In this document: positions 24,903 to 36,159 of the stretch, piece after piece | Layout of the letters: every line of letters begins with the position of its first letter | Numbering within the stretch: position 1 is the stretch's first letter | From: Polytrichum commune | Taxonomy: Eukaryota > Streptophyta > Polytrichopsida > Polytrichales > Polytrichaceae | Direction: 5' to 3' | NCBI GenBank assembly: GCA_950295325.1 | Contig: OX485807.1 | Location: 4,776,501-4,840,500 of the forward strand | DNA length: 64,000 nucleotides | Program-made: the position numbers and the translations under genes | The notes under the pieces: generated by a model | The model's input: only the letters and a program-made list of their open reading frames with translations | The model's database searches: none | Told to the model about the DNA's origin: nothing

Positions 24903-25049
24903 GGGCCGTTTTACACACGTAACCATTGACCATTAGATTAGTCGGTTTATGATTTATCGTGGTCATGGTTTGCGGTCCAAAGACCATATCCAAGACAATT
25001 TTTCGTCATGTTCTAAAGCCTTGGTCATGTATCACAATGTAAAGCGGAC
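24903..25049. mobile_element. GGGCC-end MITE, short degenerate copy (M4)
   Basis: The left end AAGGGCCGTTTTACACACG follows TAA. The right end AATGTAAAGCGGACT is its imperfect inverted counterpart. The roughly 147-bp body contains opposed GGTCATGG/CCATGACC-like motifs. It is related to 49686-49985 by the CGTTTTACAC-type end. Confidence 0.5.
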
Positions 25050-25059
25050 TAGGATGTAG

Positions 25060-26849
25060 TTTATTTATTAAAATTAAGAATTAAGAATTTTAAAAAATTA
25101 ATCATAGATCTCTATAAATAATAAACTTTTTATGGCATGGTCACCCTTATTTTCTACCGAGACTTCCAATTATTTATTTTCTCTCACCCAAAAAATCTAG
25201 ATGACCACCAAACATTATTCATTTATGGATATGTAGGAGCCTCCAGATAAAACCAAACAATAATTCTATTTTTGGAATAATGTATTGACCATGAAGGGAG
25301 TGCAATGAATGGTATTGGATGAGATTGGGACATGGGAATGACGGGGAGGCAATACTCCTTTTAAGACGACTTCATAGAAGTGCAAACTTGATTTCGTGAA
25401 GGTTATGAGCTAGTTCATGAACCTTCCAATCAATGTTACCAAAGTGTCTGACCATTCTCAAGCTCGGGGGGGTAGTCATTGGTTGGAGTAGCAATATACG
25501 TGCGAACAAATGATAGGGTATTTTAAAAACATGGGGGCTAAAAATTATAAATGGACTTAAGAGTAATATAGGGTATCAAAAATGGCACTGGACATCTTTA
25601 AAGTACTATAGGGTATGGAATAATAGGTAATTTGGAATTATAAGTAATGCAAGCCATTTTTCTATTAACCCAAAGTAGAAATTTACATAATGATAGCATG
25701 TGAAAAAAAAAATTGAAAGTAATACCCCCCTATAAAATAGTGGTTGTTCGCACCTATATCCTTAACTTTTCAACACACTGCCCCCCCCCCCCCCCGAGTT
25801 CTCAAGAACATTCCGAATTAGTTCATAATTCCACTAAACTGACTTGACATGTGGCCCACCTCAATTTCATGATAATGGACCTTCACCTCTAGCAACTTCA
25901 AGAATCTTGCAAACCAATTTCCTAAATGCAGTCACACTTTGTGGTTTTCGTATTATGAGCTTCTCAACTTCTTGCCTCCTCATTTTGCATTCTTTGCTTT
26001 CACGTTGGTCATTGATTCCTCTTCGCTCTATATTTACTTGGGAGCCTCTAGCTTTGGTGTCAACTTTTCTTTGGTCTTTCATTACAATACCTCAAAGTTG
26101 GAAGCAAGTAGTGCCAGTTCTTCTTTGGTCTTTGATTATTGTACATCGAAGCAAGTAATATTGTGGATTTGATTGTGGGAAGAGTGTTGGCCGTGTGAGC
26201 ATAGCATGGAAAGTGTTTGGAGTGTGGTGTCCAATTGTGTGGCTAGATAAGAGAGGCCAATAGAAATTTTGATAAAGCTAGCCACGAGAAAGCGATTAGG
26301 AAAATATTTAACACGATATACCATTCTTTATGAAATAAAGTTATACATGTCATGAAATTGATTGTCTAAATTTATCAATTTATGCGTACCAAATCATAAA
26401 ATTGTTCACAACATGTAGTAAAATGGTTGAAAATTCAAGTGAAGTTGAGTTTGCACATCTGTGAATTCATCTTTGCAAAGGAGTAATACGTTGGGGCCGG
26501 GTTACATGAGACAAGTGCTAGATCTAGTGGAGTGGGCGAGGGTCCTCATACTATTACTAAGAGGGCTTCCGGGCAAGCCATAACTTAGCAGGTGAGGATG
26601 CTTCCATAGGACGGATGGCCCTTCAATATGGTCGGCGGGGGGGTCAACCGGACCACACGGGATAGTTAGTGGGGTTAGTGGGGTGGCAGAGGAGGTTAGG
26701 AACTAACTTGACATCGGTCCTGGTCCTTAGTAACCCAAGGACATGCTCATTTGTGCCTAAACACCGATAAGGTTTGATTTGATCTTGGGTGAATCGTCCA
26801 ATCATTTGATTAATAAGTTAACTTAACGTCGCTCAGGAAGGTACATCTC
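25060..26849. other. Gene-free stretch with a C15 run and weak frames
   Basis: A run of 15 C lies at 25781-25795. Overlapping frames at 25844-26172 and 25867-26082 are unrecognised. The portion 26450-26760 is GC-richer with several GGGG tracts, but it shows no frame or repeat I can name. Confidence 0.45.
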
Positions 26850-27043
26850 TAATGAAATATGTACATGGTTTTAGTCACTGTGTCCATTTTTAAAGTGACG
26901 GTTTTACAGCACCTCCCATACGAATGCAAATTAGAGATAGCTCGTCATAGTGAAAAGCATTGTGCGAGAGATGATTCTCACACCGTCACTTTAAGCGATG
27001 GACGTATGCAGTTTTCTTTAATAGATTGAAGCGTTACTGTCAG
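26850..27043. mobile_element. MITE-like inverted-repeat element
   Basis: GTCCATTTTTAAAGTGACGG at the left is mirrored by CCGTCACTTTAAGCGATGGAC at the right (26881-26901 and 26986-27006). Similarity becomes weaker towards both ends. The unit has no coding capacity and no second copy in the window. Ends and target duplication are not resolved. Confidence 0.45.
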
Positions 27044-27479
27044 CAATTGACAAGGGATTCCAAGGCATTAAAGCATGTCTTATTTGAATTTTATATGTAA
27101 AAGTTAAAAGGGTTCAAAATTTTATTAGTAGAAGGAACATGATGTTAAGGTGGTAAGCAACATCATAACTGATGAATATGTACTTACCATGAATGATTTG
27201 AGGAAATTAGTTTTAGTGCCTTTTTACTATAGATATTTCAAACGACTTGGAGGTTTGGTTAAATTCAAGGTTGATTTCAAGAAGAAGAACTCTTTGGTGT
27301 GCGGAAGAATTTCAATGGCATTCACTTTTTATGTTGATTCTAGATTTGCAAAGCTATGGGCGTAAATATGTTTTACTACAACACTATCGACGATAAGTTC
27401 ATAGCATTCATTACTACATCACAATAGTGTTCATTAAATGCACAACAACACCTACTAATTCAGACCATATCTACAGGAC

Positions 27480-29640
27480 CTCTTCCTCCTAATGTTGCCA
27501 CAAGCGAAACCTTCTTTGAAGTCATTCCACCAAATTGCACCACAAAGCTTGTCACCAATCTCCCTTCCACCAAGAGCTTACCCCAAAATTTCAACAAAAT
27601 TTCCATCACCTACCATTAACAAGGATCTAAATCAATTTGCATCCTCTCAAACTGTACAAAAACTCCTGAAACTATTCCAAAATACTCCTCACATTCACTA
27701 CAAGGTACATTGCCCCCAACCGTTCCTATACCTAACCCTAACTCATGAACAAATCCAAATCATCCTAGTGGTCCAACTTCAAAATTTAGAAGGAAAAAAC
27801 CGGCCTTTTATAACTGCAACATACACAAGCCACCACCAAGATCAACAACACCGTCCATACACAATAGACAAATCCGACATCTAAAATAAATTAAAAAATG
27901 TTAAAAAAAAAACTCGACGACTACATTAGAAGGAAACAAATTGCCAACTGATACAAACAAAACCAACCCCACAACCTGGTACACCAACCTCCTCGCTCCT
28001 ACCAAACAAACACCTCACACCTTGCCAAAACATCATTCTTGATTGCATACCTACAAACCACCTCATAACATAGCAAAACATCCCTTAAAATTGAAAAAAA
28101 CAAACAAAAACACACAATTAGTGTAGCCACAATACACACACAACCTTAGTCCCGACTTGGTATAGATCATCACTCCTTCCACCCACACATTGCCACCCTC
28201 AATCACATACAAATATCAACAAACCTAGCAACCCCAACACCATCACCAAGCCTACCAATCTATAATTGCAAGGATTAGAATAAAAATGTGCATTTGCCAC
28301 TCCTAGCCTCACCATCACCACAAGCACTACGGACTTCTATGCTTAATATAAACTCAATCCCAACATGCTAGACAATTGGTTGGATGATCCACATCCCCGT
28401 AGACCTACATTAGACCACCGGAATCCTGCATGCTTGATATCAACCCCCATTAATGAAGTCTCACAACCAATATTAGACCATTAATTATCCATCAGGACCC
28501 TCACATCATAATCCTCAACTCCAAGCTCCTTTAGGCTTCCACAACTCACCACCAACCAACAATAATCACCAAGGCTATAGCATATACCATGAATAGCTCC
28601 CTCGTAGACTCGCAACAATGGCTAATTCTACTTGTTTTGTGTATTATCTATATCTATATCAGTAATAACTCAAGCTTCTTCCATGGATTCTTATCATCAT
28701 CCCAAAATGAAAGCCACCAAAAAAACACAATTGCCCACGCCTAAACAAAATCACATCAATATATCAATAAAAAAACACATGCACATAATCCCCATCTCAA
28801 ACCTTACAAAGTCCTCCACAAATACATCCACCTCAAATGCATATTACACGCCCTCATACTAATGAGTAGTTTTCACACCTCACACAAACATCCAACAACT
28901 ACAAAGATCCTCAACACCAACACCACACAATGGGAAACACACACCATGGAAACACCACCTATTACCAAGATTGCCTTTACACTTTCACATCCACCTGCAC
29001 ACCCCCAAAGGCAAACTCCACATACATACGAAATACACCCAACATAGTCATATACCCCCCCCCCCCAACACTTGCATATAACAACAACTTTACCACTCTC
29101 ATAGTAAACACAAACTTTGTAGGATCCCAATTGCTCACCACCGCCCATGTATTAGAACAACTCGCACAAAAACTATAAGACCACATCAAAGTCAACATCT
29201 CATACAACACCAATCCCTCACAATCATCGCTTCAACGATAATTACCGTCTTATCCCATAGAACTCATAAAAGGATCCCTCAAAATTCAACAACCAATACT
29301 TGGTTTCTCACATAAATCACACCAAGCTCCAATCTCAACAATAACAATAACATCAACACCAAACGAATATACAAACTTATACCCAAATCTCATCACATGC
29401 TTCACGTGGAACTACAGGCACATGAGCATAAGCCTTCAAGACATCCACCAGCTTACTACCATAAATGATATTTCATCTTTACTTCTATTCATACATGAAA
29501 TAAGAATCCCTAAAGATAAAACCACAAGATATACATAGATATGTTATTTCCATTGTATAAGAACATATACAACAACACAAGCACTCACATGCATTATGCA
29601 GCCTTACATACAATATGTCCCAACAAGAGGAAGGCTAATC
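27480..29640 (+). pseudogene. AC-rich non-LTR element: Thr/Pro/Asn-rich ORF1-like region and endonuclease start
   Basis: The plus strand is A/C-rich throughout. Frame 27492-27884 (130 codons) and 28632-29178 are Thr/Pro/Asn/His-rich with no domain. A lightly interrupted frame from about 29040 reads YNNNFTTLIVNTNFVGSQLL, later SLQDIHQLTTINDISSLLLF, with TCFTWN at 29398-29412 and HEIRIPKDK at 29494. The spacing of TWN, a hydrophobic strand and the (T)E(T)K-like HEIR is that of the start of an APE-type endonuclease, the first domain of LINE ORF2. I infer an ORF1-to-ORF2 junction of the same clade as 21240-23830. The remainder of the endonuclease is lost where LINE A begins near 29650. Several stops; non-functional. 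Confidence 0.4.
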
Positions 29641-29649
29641 ACTATAATA

Positions 29650-31170
29650 CAATTGAATATGCAAATATTGTTGAGGTATCGTATTATGCAACCCCAAGCT
29701 TCTTGTCATGGCTCGTGGGGCTCATCCTCTCAATGATTGCTCTCTCCCAATTTCTATATTAAAAGGTGGGTCAAAATTTTGGCATCACATTGCTCAATCA
29801 TGAAAGATGATAGCGCGCTTGACAATTTTTCTCTCTTTGACATGTCCGAAGGATATTTTGCAACTTAAACTTTTGTGAAGAAAGGAGTACCATGGTTTTT
29901 ACTTTGGTATCACCATGGATAGGGCCATTGTCCTTTTTGGGAAAGGGTTATGTTTCTTTTGGGATATTTGGGATCCTGGAAAGAATGATTTGTTGGTTTG
30001 GGAGGAAGCGCAAAATAAAATTCTCAATTGCAGCGTTTATTGTGATTTTTGAGTCAAGTTATTGGATTGCTATGATAGTTTCCATATGAAGATAATTAAC
30101 CAATATGAAGCTACATCCACATCACATGTATGGGTTAGCTTGTACAAAAACCCAACATGCGAGATGCCCAAAAGGGTGGCTTATGCCGGCTACTTTAAGG
30201 AGTTCAAATTCAAACCGGTGCAAATTAGCACAAAATTCATGAGTACCCTTCCCAAATCCACATTTGAGTTCCAATACTTTACTCTCATTGAGGTGAAACC
30301 AAATGTGAAGAATACGGTACCTTCCACTGCTTTCTCAGGTTGGATGTCATGTGTTAGGATGGATAGATTGTCAAGAGGTTCCGCTCAATTCCAATTTACT
30401 TTGTTCTTTGGAAGGTTGGATCAATTGTTCTTTGACCCAAGTCGGTGGTGGTGGCCCAAAGTTACTCCCTTCCTATCGTACTTGGGCCAAGCTTGGTAGG
30501 AAATGGATCACTACTCAAGAGACCCTTAAGAATCCAATTTTTAATATATGGAGAAATGAAATTCCTCCTTCCACTTCCCCGAGTTGGAACACAAGCACAA
30601 TTCACATAAGCAAGTGGCTTTCCTTTTGTTAGTTATCTATAAGGCAGTGGCGGCTAATGAATGATATGGGCGGATTCTGGCAAAGATTGACAAGAGTTGT
30701 CCCCATTGTGGCACGCAATGTGTGGAGCTGGTGGAGCACAATTTTTTTTGCAATTGTCCCCTTGCTCAACAAATGTGGCGCTATGCAATGAACGTCATTT
30801 GGCAACCATTTACAAAATAAAAGGTAAGCTTGGTCCCCGTAAATATTCTCAATGATGCAATGCCTCTTTGATCAACATGTTAGGAAATCGCTAAAAACCT
30901 TTTAGTTGGATTTGATTTTCCTTGAGATTGGTCTTACATTGATTATTTGGTGCCAAGGAAATGATTTGGATTTTAATGCCATGCATTGGCTATTAAAGAA
31001 AACACACCAAGTTGTGTGGGATTCTTTGATTGACTATGGTAAAATTGAATGGCAACATACTCTTAGTGACTTGGAGAACGCTCCGGATGTTGCCTATCAA
31101 AATGTGCTTCGTGAATTTGACTCCGTATGGTGTGTCAAAAGTCTTAATATTCAATTTGCGCGTAACATTT
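29650..31170 (+). pseudogene. L1-like LINE copy A, 3' half (post-RT region, zf-RVT domain, C-terminal tail)
   Basis: Translated fragments match LINE B (60110-62560) block by block. KFMSTLPKSTFEFQYFTLIE pairs with B KFMGTFPKSIVGLQYFTLIE, and DRLSRGSAQF with DRLSCKCVQT. The zinc-binding reverse-transcriptase-associated (zf-RVT) motif DKSCPHCG...CVELVEHNFFCNCPLAQQMWRYA lies at about 30695-30790, with its Cys and His ligands intact. The C-terminal frame 30906-31358 carries THQVVWDSLIDYGKIEWQ and DLENAPDVAYQNVL. The RT core, endonuclease and ORF1 are absent, as expected for 5' truncation. Frameshifts and stops break every segment. After about 31150 copy A departs from B and joins an X-repeat end. 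Confidence 0.75.
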
Positions 31171-31171
31171 T

Positions 31172-31240
31172 TAAAAGAAGAAGAAGATTAAACCCATGGT
31201 TTCATCTGCTTTCATTTACAGATAACCCTAATTGTCTAAT
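31172..31240 (+). repeat. X repeat end fused to LINE A
   Basis: TTAAACCCATGGTTTCATCTG followed by TTTACAGATAACCCTAAT matches the right end of both complete X elements (13915-13959 and 59360-59405). It starts where homology between LINE A and LINE B stops. Confidence 0.55.
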
Positions 31241-31244
31241 TGTA

Positions 31245-32044
31245 TATCCAAATAACCTTTGTATTGCAGGTCCTCATCCCCAAGTTTGGTTTCCAGCAAC
31301 AACAAAAAAAAACGGTTTGCAAGTTCAGGTCATAGACTACTTCGAGATGAGGACTTAAAAGCTCAAGCAATATGCATGAAACGAAATGCGTTCTCCTAAA
31401 AGAGACGCTTTTGGGCTATATATGGTTCAAAACATTTTTCAAAGCATGTAGGAGAGCTAAGGTAAGCATCTAAACGCATCAATACTCAATTTTGATGCAT
31501 GTATTTTTTGAGGGGTCATGAAGACGATGACTGAATTCTTGAATGCCGATGATTATTCGAAGGACACAAATTGCAACCCATTAGTCAAGAGAGACAAAAC
31601 ATCAACAATCGAAATTATCTGCTCTAGAAAGAACCAAGAAAGACCAATGTAACCTCTTTAGATTGCAAAGAAACCTCGACGTTCATAACTCATATATGAA
31701 TTGTGCAGTGTTGCAATTTCATGAACCCAAGTGCATTAGCATGATTGTAAATTTGCAAGGGTTTTTGAATTATGTAGTGAGTTGTGTTGTGTCTTTTTTA
31801 ATATTCAAAGGATCTTAAGTGCTCAAAGTGTGTCAAATAAAGGTGTATGGATGTTATTCAGTTTGTTATTAAATTTCTCCAACTTCTACCCATCAAATTT
31901 ACACACAAATAATCGTGCAACGTTTAGGAAGTCCATGATGAAGCATCGACACACATCGAAATGAAAATGTATGACCTACTTTGTTTTAATTATGGTTATT
32001 GGAAGTGCATGTTTGTTGATTCCTCCCAATTGTGTTCACTATTG
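31245..32044. other. Gene-free stretch
   Basis: AT-rich sequence with short unrecognised frames. The LINE A-associated open frame ends at 31358 without further domain content. Confidence 0.5.
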
Positions 32045-32612
32045 AGGGGTTGTTCAAATCATGGACCATGAAGTTGTCCCATGTCAGAGGGCATTTTCAA
32101 TGGTCACACTTCCATGATTCAATCTTTTTATATGTATTTTAAAGCCTTTGGGCCCTTGACTAGGTGTAGACCAAATGTGGACCAAGAGAAGTGACCATGC
32201 ACCATAATGTGGATGTGTTGATTTTTTTTAATATATGTCCAAAATGGGCAATTTAGAGAATTCTCTTCATGTTTAACCTTCTCCCCTTCTTCTTCCCTTC
32301 TTTCCTCATAGAAATGAAAACCTTTTGCAATAAAATTAATTAATTAATTAAAAAAGACATTTTTCTTTGCCATGGTCCTTGACATTTGCAGCAAGAGAAC
32401 CTATTTTGCCTCTCCCACCGCAAAACCCATCATACCATGATAGTGGATAATGTAGGCTTGAAAATAGGCCATTTGGGGACCTCAAGTCCATGGTCACTCT
32501 TACATTTATTTCTTGATGTAAACCGAAGTGGTCCAAGGACAAGTTCAAAAGCCAATCACAAATTTAAGAAGAGCAAAGGACAACTTCATGGTCCACGATG
32601 TAAACAACCCTT
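32045..32612. mobile_element. Long-TIR DNA element, copy 2 (internally deleted)
   Basis: The left end GGGGTTGTTCAAATCATGG and right end CCACGATGTAAACAACCC are inverted. The right 220 bp matches the right end of 452-1749: TGGTCACTC, CTTGATGTAAACCGAAG and GGACAACTTCATGG occur in the same order. TTGAG directly flanks both sides and may be a target-site duplication. A (TTAA)n run lies at 32335-32350. The small frames inside are TIR shadows. Confidence 0.65.
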
Positions 32613-33179
32613 GAGTGTGGAGTAGTTAACATGATTTGAAGATGCAGCTCAATGTCTTTTAGACATGTGTCTTTATGATGCTTGTTCTTTTGAGCCCTTA
32701 CCTAATCACACGCCAATCAAATATAGGGTTCCGATTAACAAAATAACACCCACATAATATCGTGTAGGCGCTTCCAAATTATGCTCATATGCAACAACTC
32801 CCCATAACTCACCGGATGGAACAACTCCCTTTGACAACTGCATTTGGATGACTAATTTATATGAGAAAGCCCGTGCCATTGGGACAAAAGTTTCAACATT
32901 CGAAGGCGGATGGACCAACTACTTTGTAACGTATCCCCAATAACTTGCCTCTTTATATGCAACAAACGGTGACCACCTGCGACAAACATTCTATGCACCA
33001 TGAACGGCTCTCCGAAAGTCACTAAAAGTTACCGAAAAGGCTCACAAAAAAGTCACCACGAGGGCCACTTTTTAGGGGAGGAGCGCGCAGTGAATTTGTC
33101 ATCGTGAACTTACTAATTAATTATTAGGGTTTGAACTTGAAGCCTCATTAAATAAAATAGTTTGGTATGAATGTTGTTG
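32613..33179. other. Gene-free stretch
   Basis: No repeat or gene recognised. GC rises after about 33050. Confidence 0.45.
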
Positions 33180-33650
33180 GTGTGACCGGCCGGGAACGGA
33201 GACTCACGGCAAGTGGATAATATATATTCATTCGTGTTTTTTTTATAATATAATCCCTCAGCCTAGCTACAACTAGAGTTTAAATGGATAAAGTGTTGAT
33301 TGAGAGCAAGTACGAGGGCCATATTAGGTGGCTGGTACTCCTACGAATCCCAACTACTTATTATTATCGGTCAAAGATGCGGTAGACTTTCATTGATTTT
33401 CATGAATGCCATTCAGGGTACTTTGGCCCATAAGTACCACAGCCATGTAAGTCGATAGAAGTGGCCATTAAATATCGACTCCTCCTCACACTTTCCGCGC
33501 CCAGTATAAAAAGAAAAGAGGAGGAAAGCTTTTCACCGTGTTCTCCCAACTCTCTTCGTAAATAACCACCCTAAACCTTGTATTTAGTGTCACCGACTGT
33601 ATTTGTAAACCGTCCATGTAGTTGTTACCAACACACGTAAATGTAAACCC
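33180..33650 (+). promoter_or_regulatory. Promoter-like block (TATA box with upstream E2F-like site), possibly a solo LTR
   Basis: TTTCCGCGCC at 33492-33501 resembles an E2F site. TATAAAAAG at 33505-33513 is a good TATA box, followed at the expected distance by a pyrimidine-rich CTCCCAACTCTCTTCG. No convincing gene follows; the frame at 33684-33878 is short and unrecognised. The same arrangement (TGTGACCGG start near 33181, TATA, pyrimidine-rich leader) would also fit the U3-R part of an LTR, and I cannot separate the two. Confidence 0.3.
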
Positions 33651-33659
33651 GGCATTATT

Positions 33660-34197
33660 TGTCATTCCTTGCCCTAAAATAAATTGGGCATTATAGATTT
33701 ACGATGTTGCATTAGAAGTGATTTTCCATCCAGGTCTCAATCATCCATAGCAGTACCTCATTACAAAACTACTACGATGCAAAATATACCAAACTTTGTT
33801 TCACTAATCGGCATGGATTTCATCCAAGCTTTTAACATCTATAATGGTGCTTGTAAACTTATTCATAAGTGTCATTAGAAAAGTTACCATAATGAACATA
33901 AACTATCATATGACATTGAATACAATATTTGGTGTAGTGTCTACCAATGCCATCCTAGCCCATTGAATCAAGTCATGAATTTAAAATCACTTTAACGTAG
34001 TTCAAGTTTGCCACTTCATGTTTTCATTCACCGTTTTTCAATGGCATGCAACGGCCACAATACCACCACCATGCTACTCGTTGTATAGTAATATTTTTAC
34101 TTTCTTATCCAATGATGCTCATGTTAGAAGATTATCGGTCACAAAAGTTAGGTAGTTCTCCTACGCGAGTGGTGTGGATGGGGGCCTAGTATTGTTA
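33660..34197. other. Gene-free stretch
   Basis: Nothing recognised beyond one short frame (33684-33878) without family resemblance. Confidence 0.45.
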
Positions 34198-34696
34198 GGG
34201 CCACTTCACACACGAGCCAAGGGCCGTGACCATGAAATTGTGAGAGCCTAAAAGAAAGTGTCCAAAGGCCGTCCCAACACACGTCCACAATCACGTAGTG
34301 TGGTCACGGACCCTCGAGTGTAGTGTGAAGTCATATGTGACTGGGCCCTCAATCAAACGCTATTTCAATGAATTTCTATTCACGCGGGTCCTCACACATG
34401 ATAAAGTAGAATAAACCAACAGTTGTGAGCATTCGGAGTGCCACAGTCTCCCGGTTTTGTGTTAGGCCTACCTCCAAGAGGTGGTTTTTGAAAATGATCC
34501 AAGTGACCATGAAACATGATTTATTAGATGCCATGTAGGAATCCATGTAGACTTTACATCCATCTTGCATTCACGTACTCCGTTGGTCCCTCAAGCTTAG
34601 TGTGAAGCGAACTTGGACCGGCTCCGTCCTTTCCACCAATGAGAGTGCTTGGAGTGTAATGGTCACGGGCTCTCAGTCCCGTGTGTGAAGTGGCCC
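34198..34696. mobile_element. GGGCC-end MITE, best-preserved copy (M5) with TTA duplication
   Basis: The ends GGGCCACTTCACACACGAG and CGTGTGTGAAGTGGCCC are near-perfect inverted repeats. Direct TTA flanks both sides (34195-34197 and 34697-34699). The body matches 11839-12326 and 53882-54382 along its length, including TCATATGTGAC, GTCTCCCGGTTTTGTGTTAG and ATCCATCTTGCATTCAC. The subterminal regions form a long imperfect hairpin. TTA duplication and GGGCC termini fit a Tourist-like (PIF/Harbinger) MITE. A minus-strand frame of 64 codons at 34376-34570 is shared with the two sister copies. Confidence 0.85.
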
Positions 34697-35249
34697 TTAG
34701 GAACCCACTGGGGCTGACCATTTTGACTAAATGAGCAGTTTATAAAAGTGGGAATATTTGGATATTAAATCACTTAACTCACAATTGACTTGTGATATTA
34801 ATTTAAAGTTTGTTCACTGTAAGGTAGTTAATAAACCCTATCGTGTATAAAGGGGACCCTTCAGCATGTAGGGCCAACATATTCACATTCATGTAGGTGG
34901 AAACCAATGTTTTTTCTTTTTTCTTTTCTTTTCCTCTTTCCTTTTTCTAGCATATTCAAGGCAAGAAATCATACCAACTTTAATATGGTGCATTTCCACC
35001 AACGCATGGGTACTTCATTATCTCATGGTTTATGTATATACGTGTATTGAAGCTTTTTTTTGGGGGGGGGCCTATTTATCTAATATTTCTCTTATTCTAA
35101 TACCTTTTTATTCTACTTGTACTTTGTCCCATTATCTTGCACCCTTTGGTAGTTTGAACTACAAATTCCATTTAAACTTAACCCTATATTAATTCAATAA
35201 ATGTCTCTTATGTGTTGTTTAAAAGTATCATATGTGTGTTGTTTTAAGG

Positions 35250-35340
35250 CACCCTTTATCAACAAGCTTAGTAGTATAAGGCAACCCATTAACATGAGAC
35301 ATGGGTTGCCTTATGTTACTAAGTTTGTTGATAAAGGGTG
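35250..35340. repeat. Near-perfect 91-bp hairpin (40-bp arms, 11-nt loop)
   Basis: CACCCTTTATCAACAAGCTT through GGCAACCCAT (35250-35289) is mirrored by ATGGGTTGCC through GGGTG (35301-35340) with 37 of 40 positions complementary. The loop is TAACATGAGAC. Arm length and quality are what a MIRNA-type or short MITE foldback would show. No second copy was seen in the window and no clear target duplication. Confidence 0.85.
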
Positions 35341-35400
35341 GAATACATTCATGACAAAGGATTGAGACACCAAACTATAATAGGGATAAAATATGATGGA
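35341..35400. other. Spacer
   Basis: Short unique spacer between the hairpin and the next MITE. Confidence 0.5.
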
Positions 35401-35567
35401 CATAACATTATTCAGGTCCATAACAGTGTTATGTGGGACTCACAACATTCCACAAAATATTTATGGATATTCCCCACATTCAAATTGAATGTAGGGAATA
35501 TCCGGGAATATTGAGTGGAATATCATCAGTCCCACATAACACTGTAATGGATTTGAATAATGTTATG
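35401..35567. mobile_element. Short hairpin MITE, copy B
   Basis: CATAACATTATTCAGGTCC at the left and GGATTTGAATAATGTTATG at the right are inverted. The inner GTGTTATGTGGGACT and AGTCCCACATAACACT extend the stem. Member of the four-copy family with 4624, 35983 and 39276. Confidence 0.8.
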
Positions 35568-35982
35568 AACAAGATCATTATTAAAGAATATAAAAACACC
35601 ATAATAACATGACTAAGCACTACAAGAATAATGCTAAATGCTTAAGGGTTGAGTATGTGAGTGGAAAAACCTTGTGATACTCTACAATTTTTGTATCTTA
35701 TTAAACACAATACCCTATATGTAGTTCTAACCCAAAATAAAAACTATATATATATAGGACATCATAGAGTATCCTTTTTTTTGAATATGTGAATACAAAT
35801 GGTGATATATTACAAAGAGTTATTTTCAACAAAAATCTTGCAAAATAAATAAAAAATCTTATATTAGGTCTCACCCTATTTGTTATATTCTTCTATTGAA
35901 ATATCCATGCACCAATGGTTTTTGATACTTCACTCATGGGTGTTTCCATGAAGAACTTAACAATGTTTTTGAACTGAAGGGA

Positions 35983-36138
35983 CATAACATTATTCAAATC
36001 CATAACAATGTTATGTGAGACTGAGAGTATTTCATAGAATATACCTCACGTTCAAACTGAATGTGGGAATATCAACGAATATTCTGCGGAATATTGTTAA
36101 TCCCATTGAACACTATTATGGATGTGAATAATGTCATG
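35983..36138. mobile_element. Short hairpin MITE, copy C
   Basis: CATAACATTATTCAAATCC at the left and GGATGTGAATAATGTCATG at the right are inverted, with the family core GTTATGTGAGACTGA and its complement inside. It lies only 415 bp from copy B. Confidence 0.8.
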
Positions 36139-36159
36139 AAACTCAACAAAGATCTTGTT

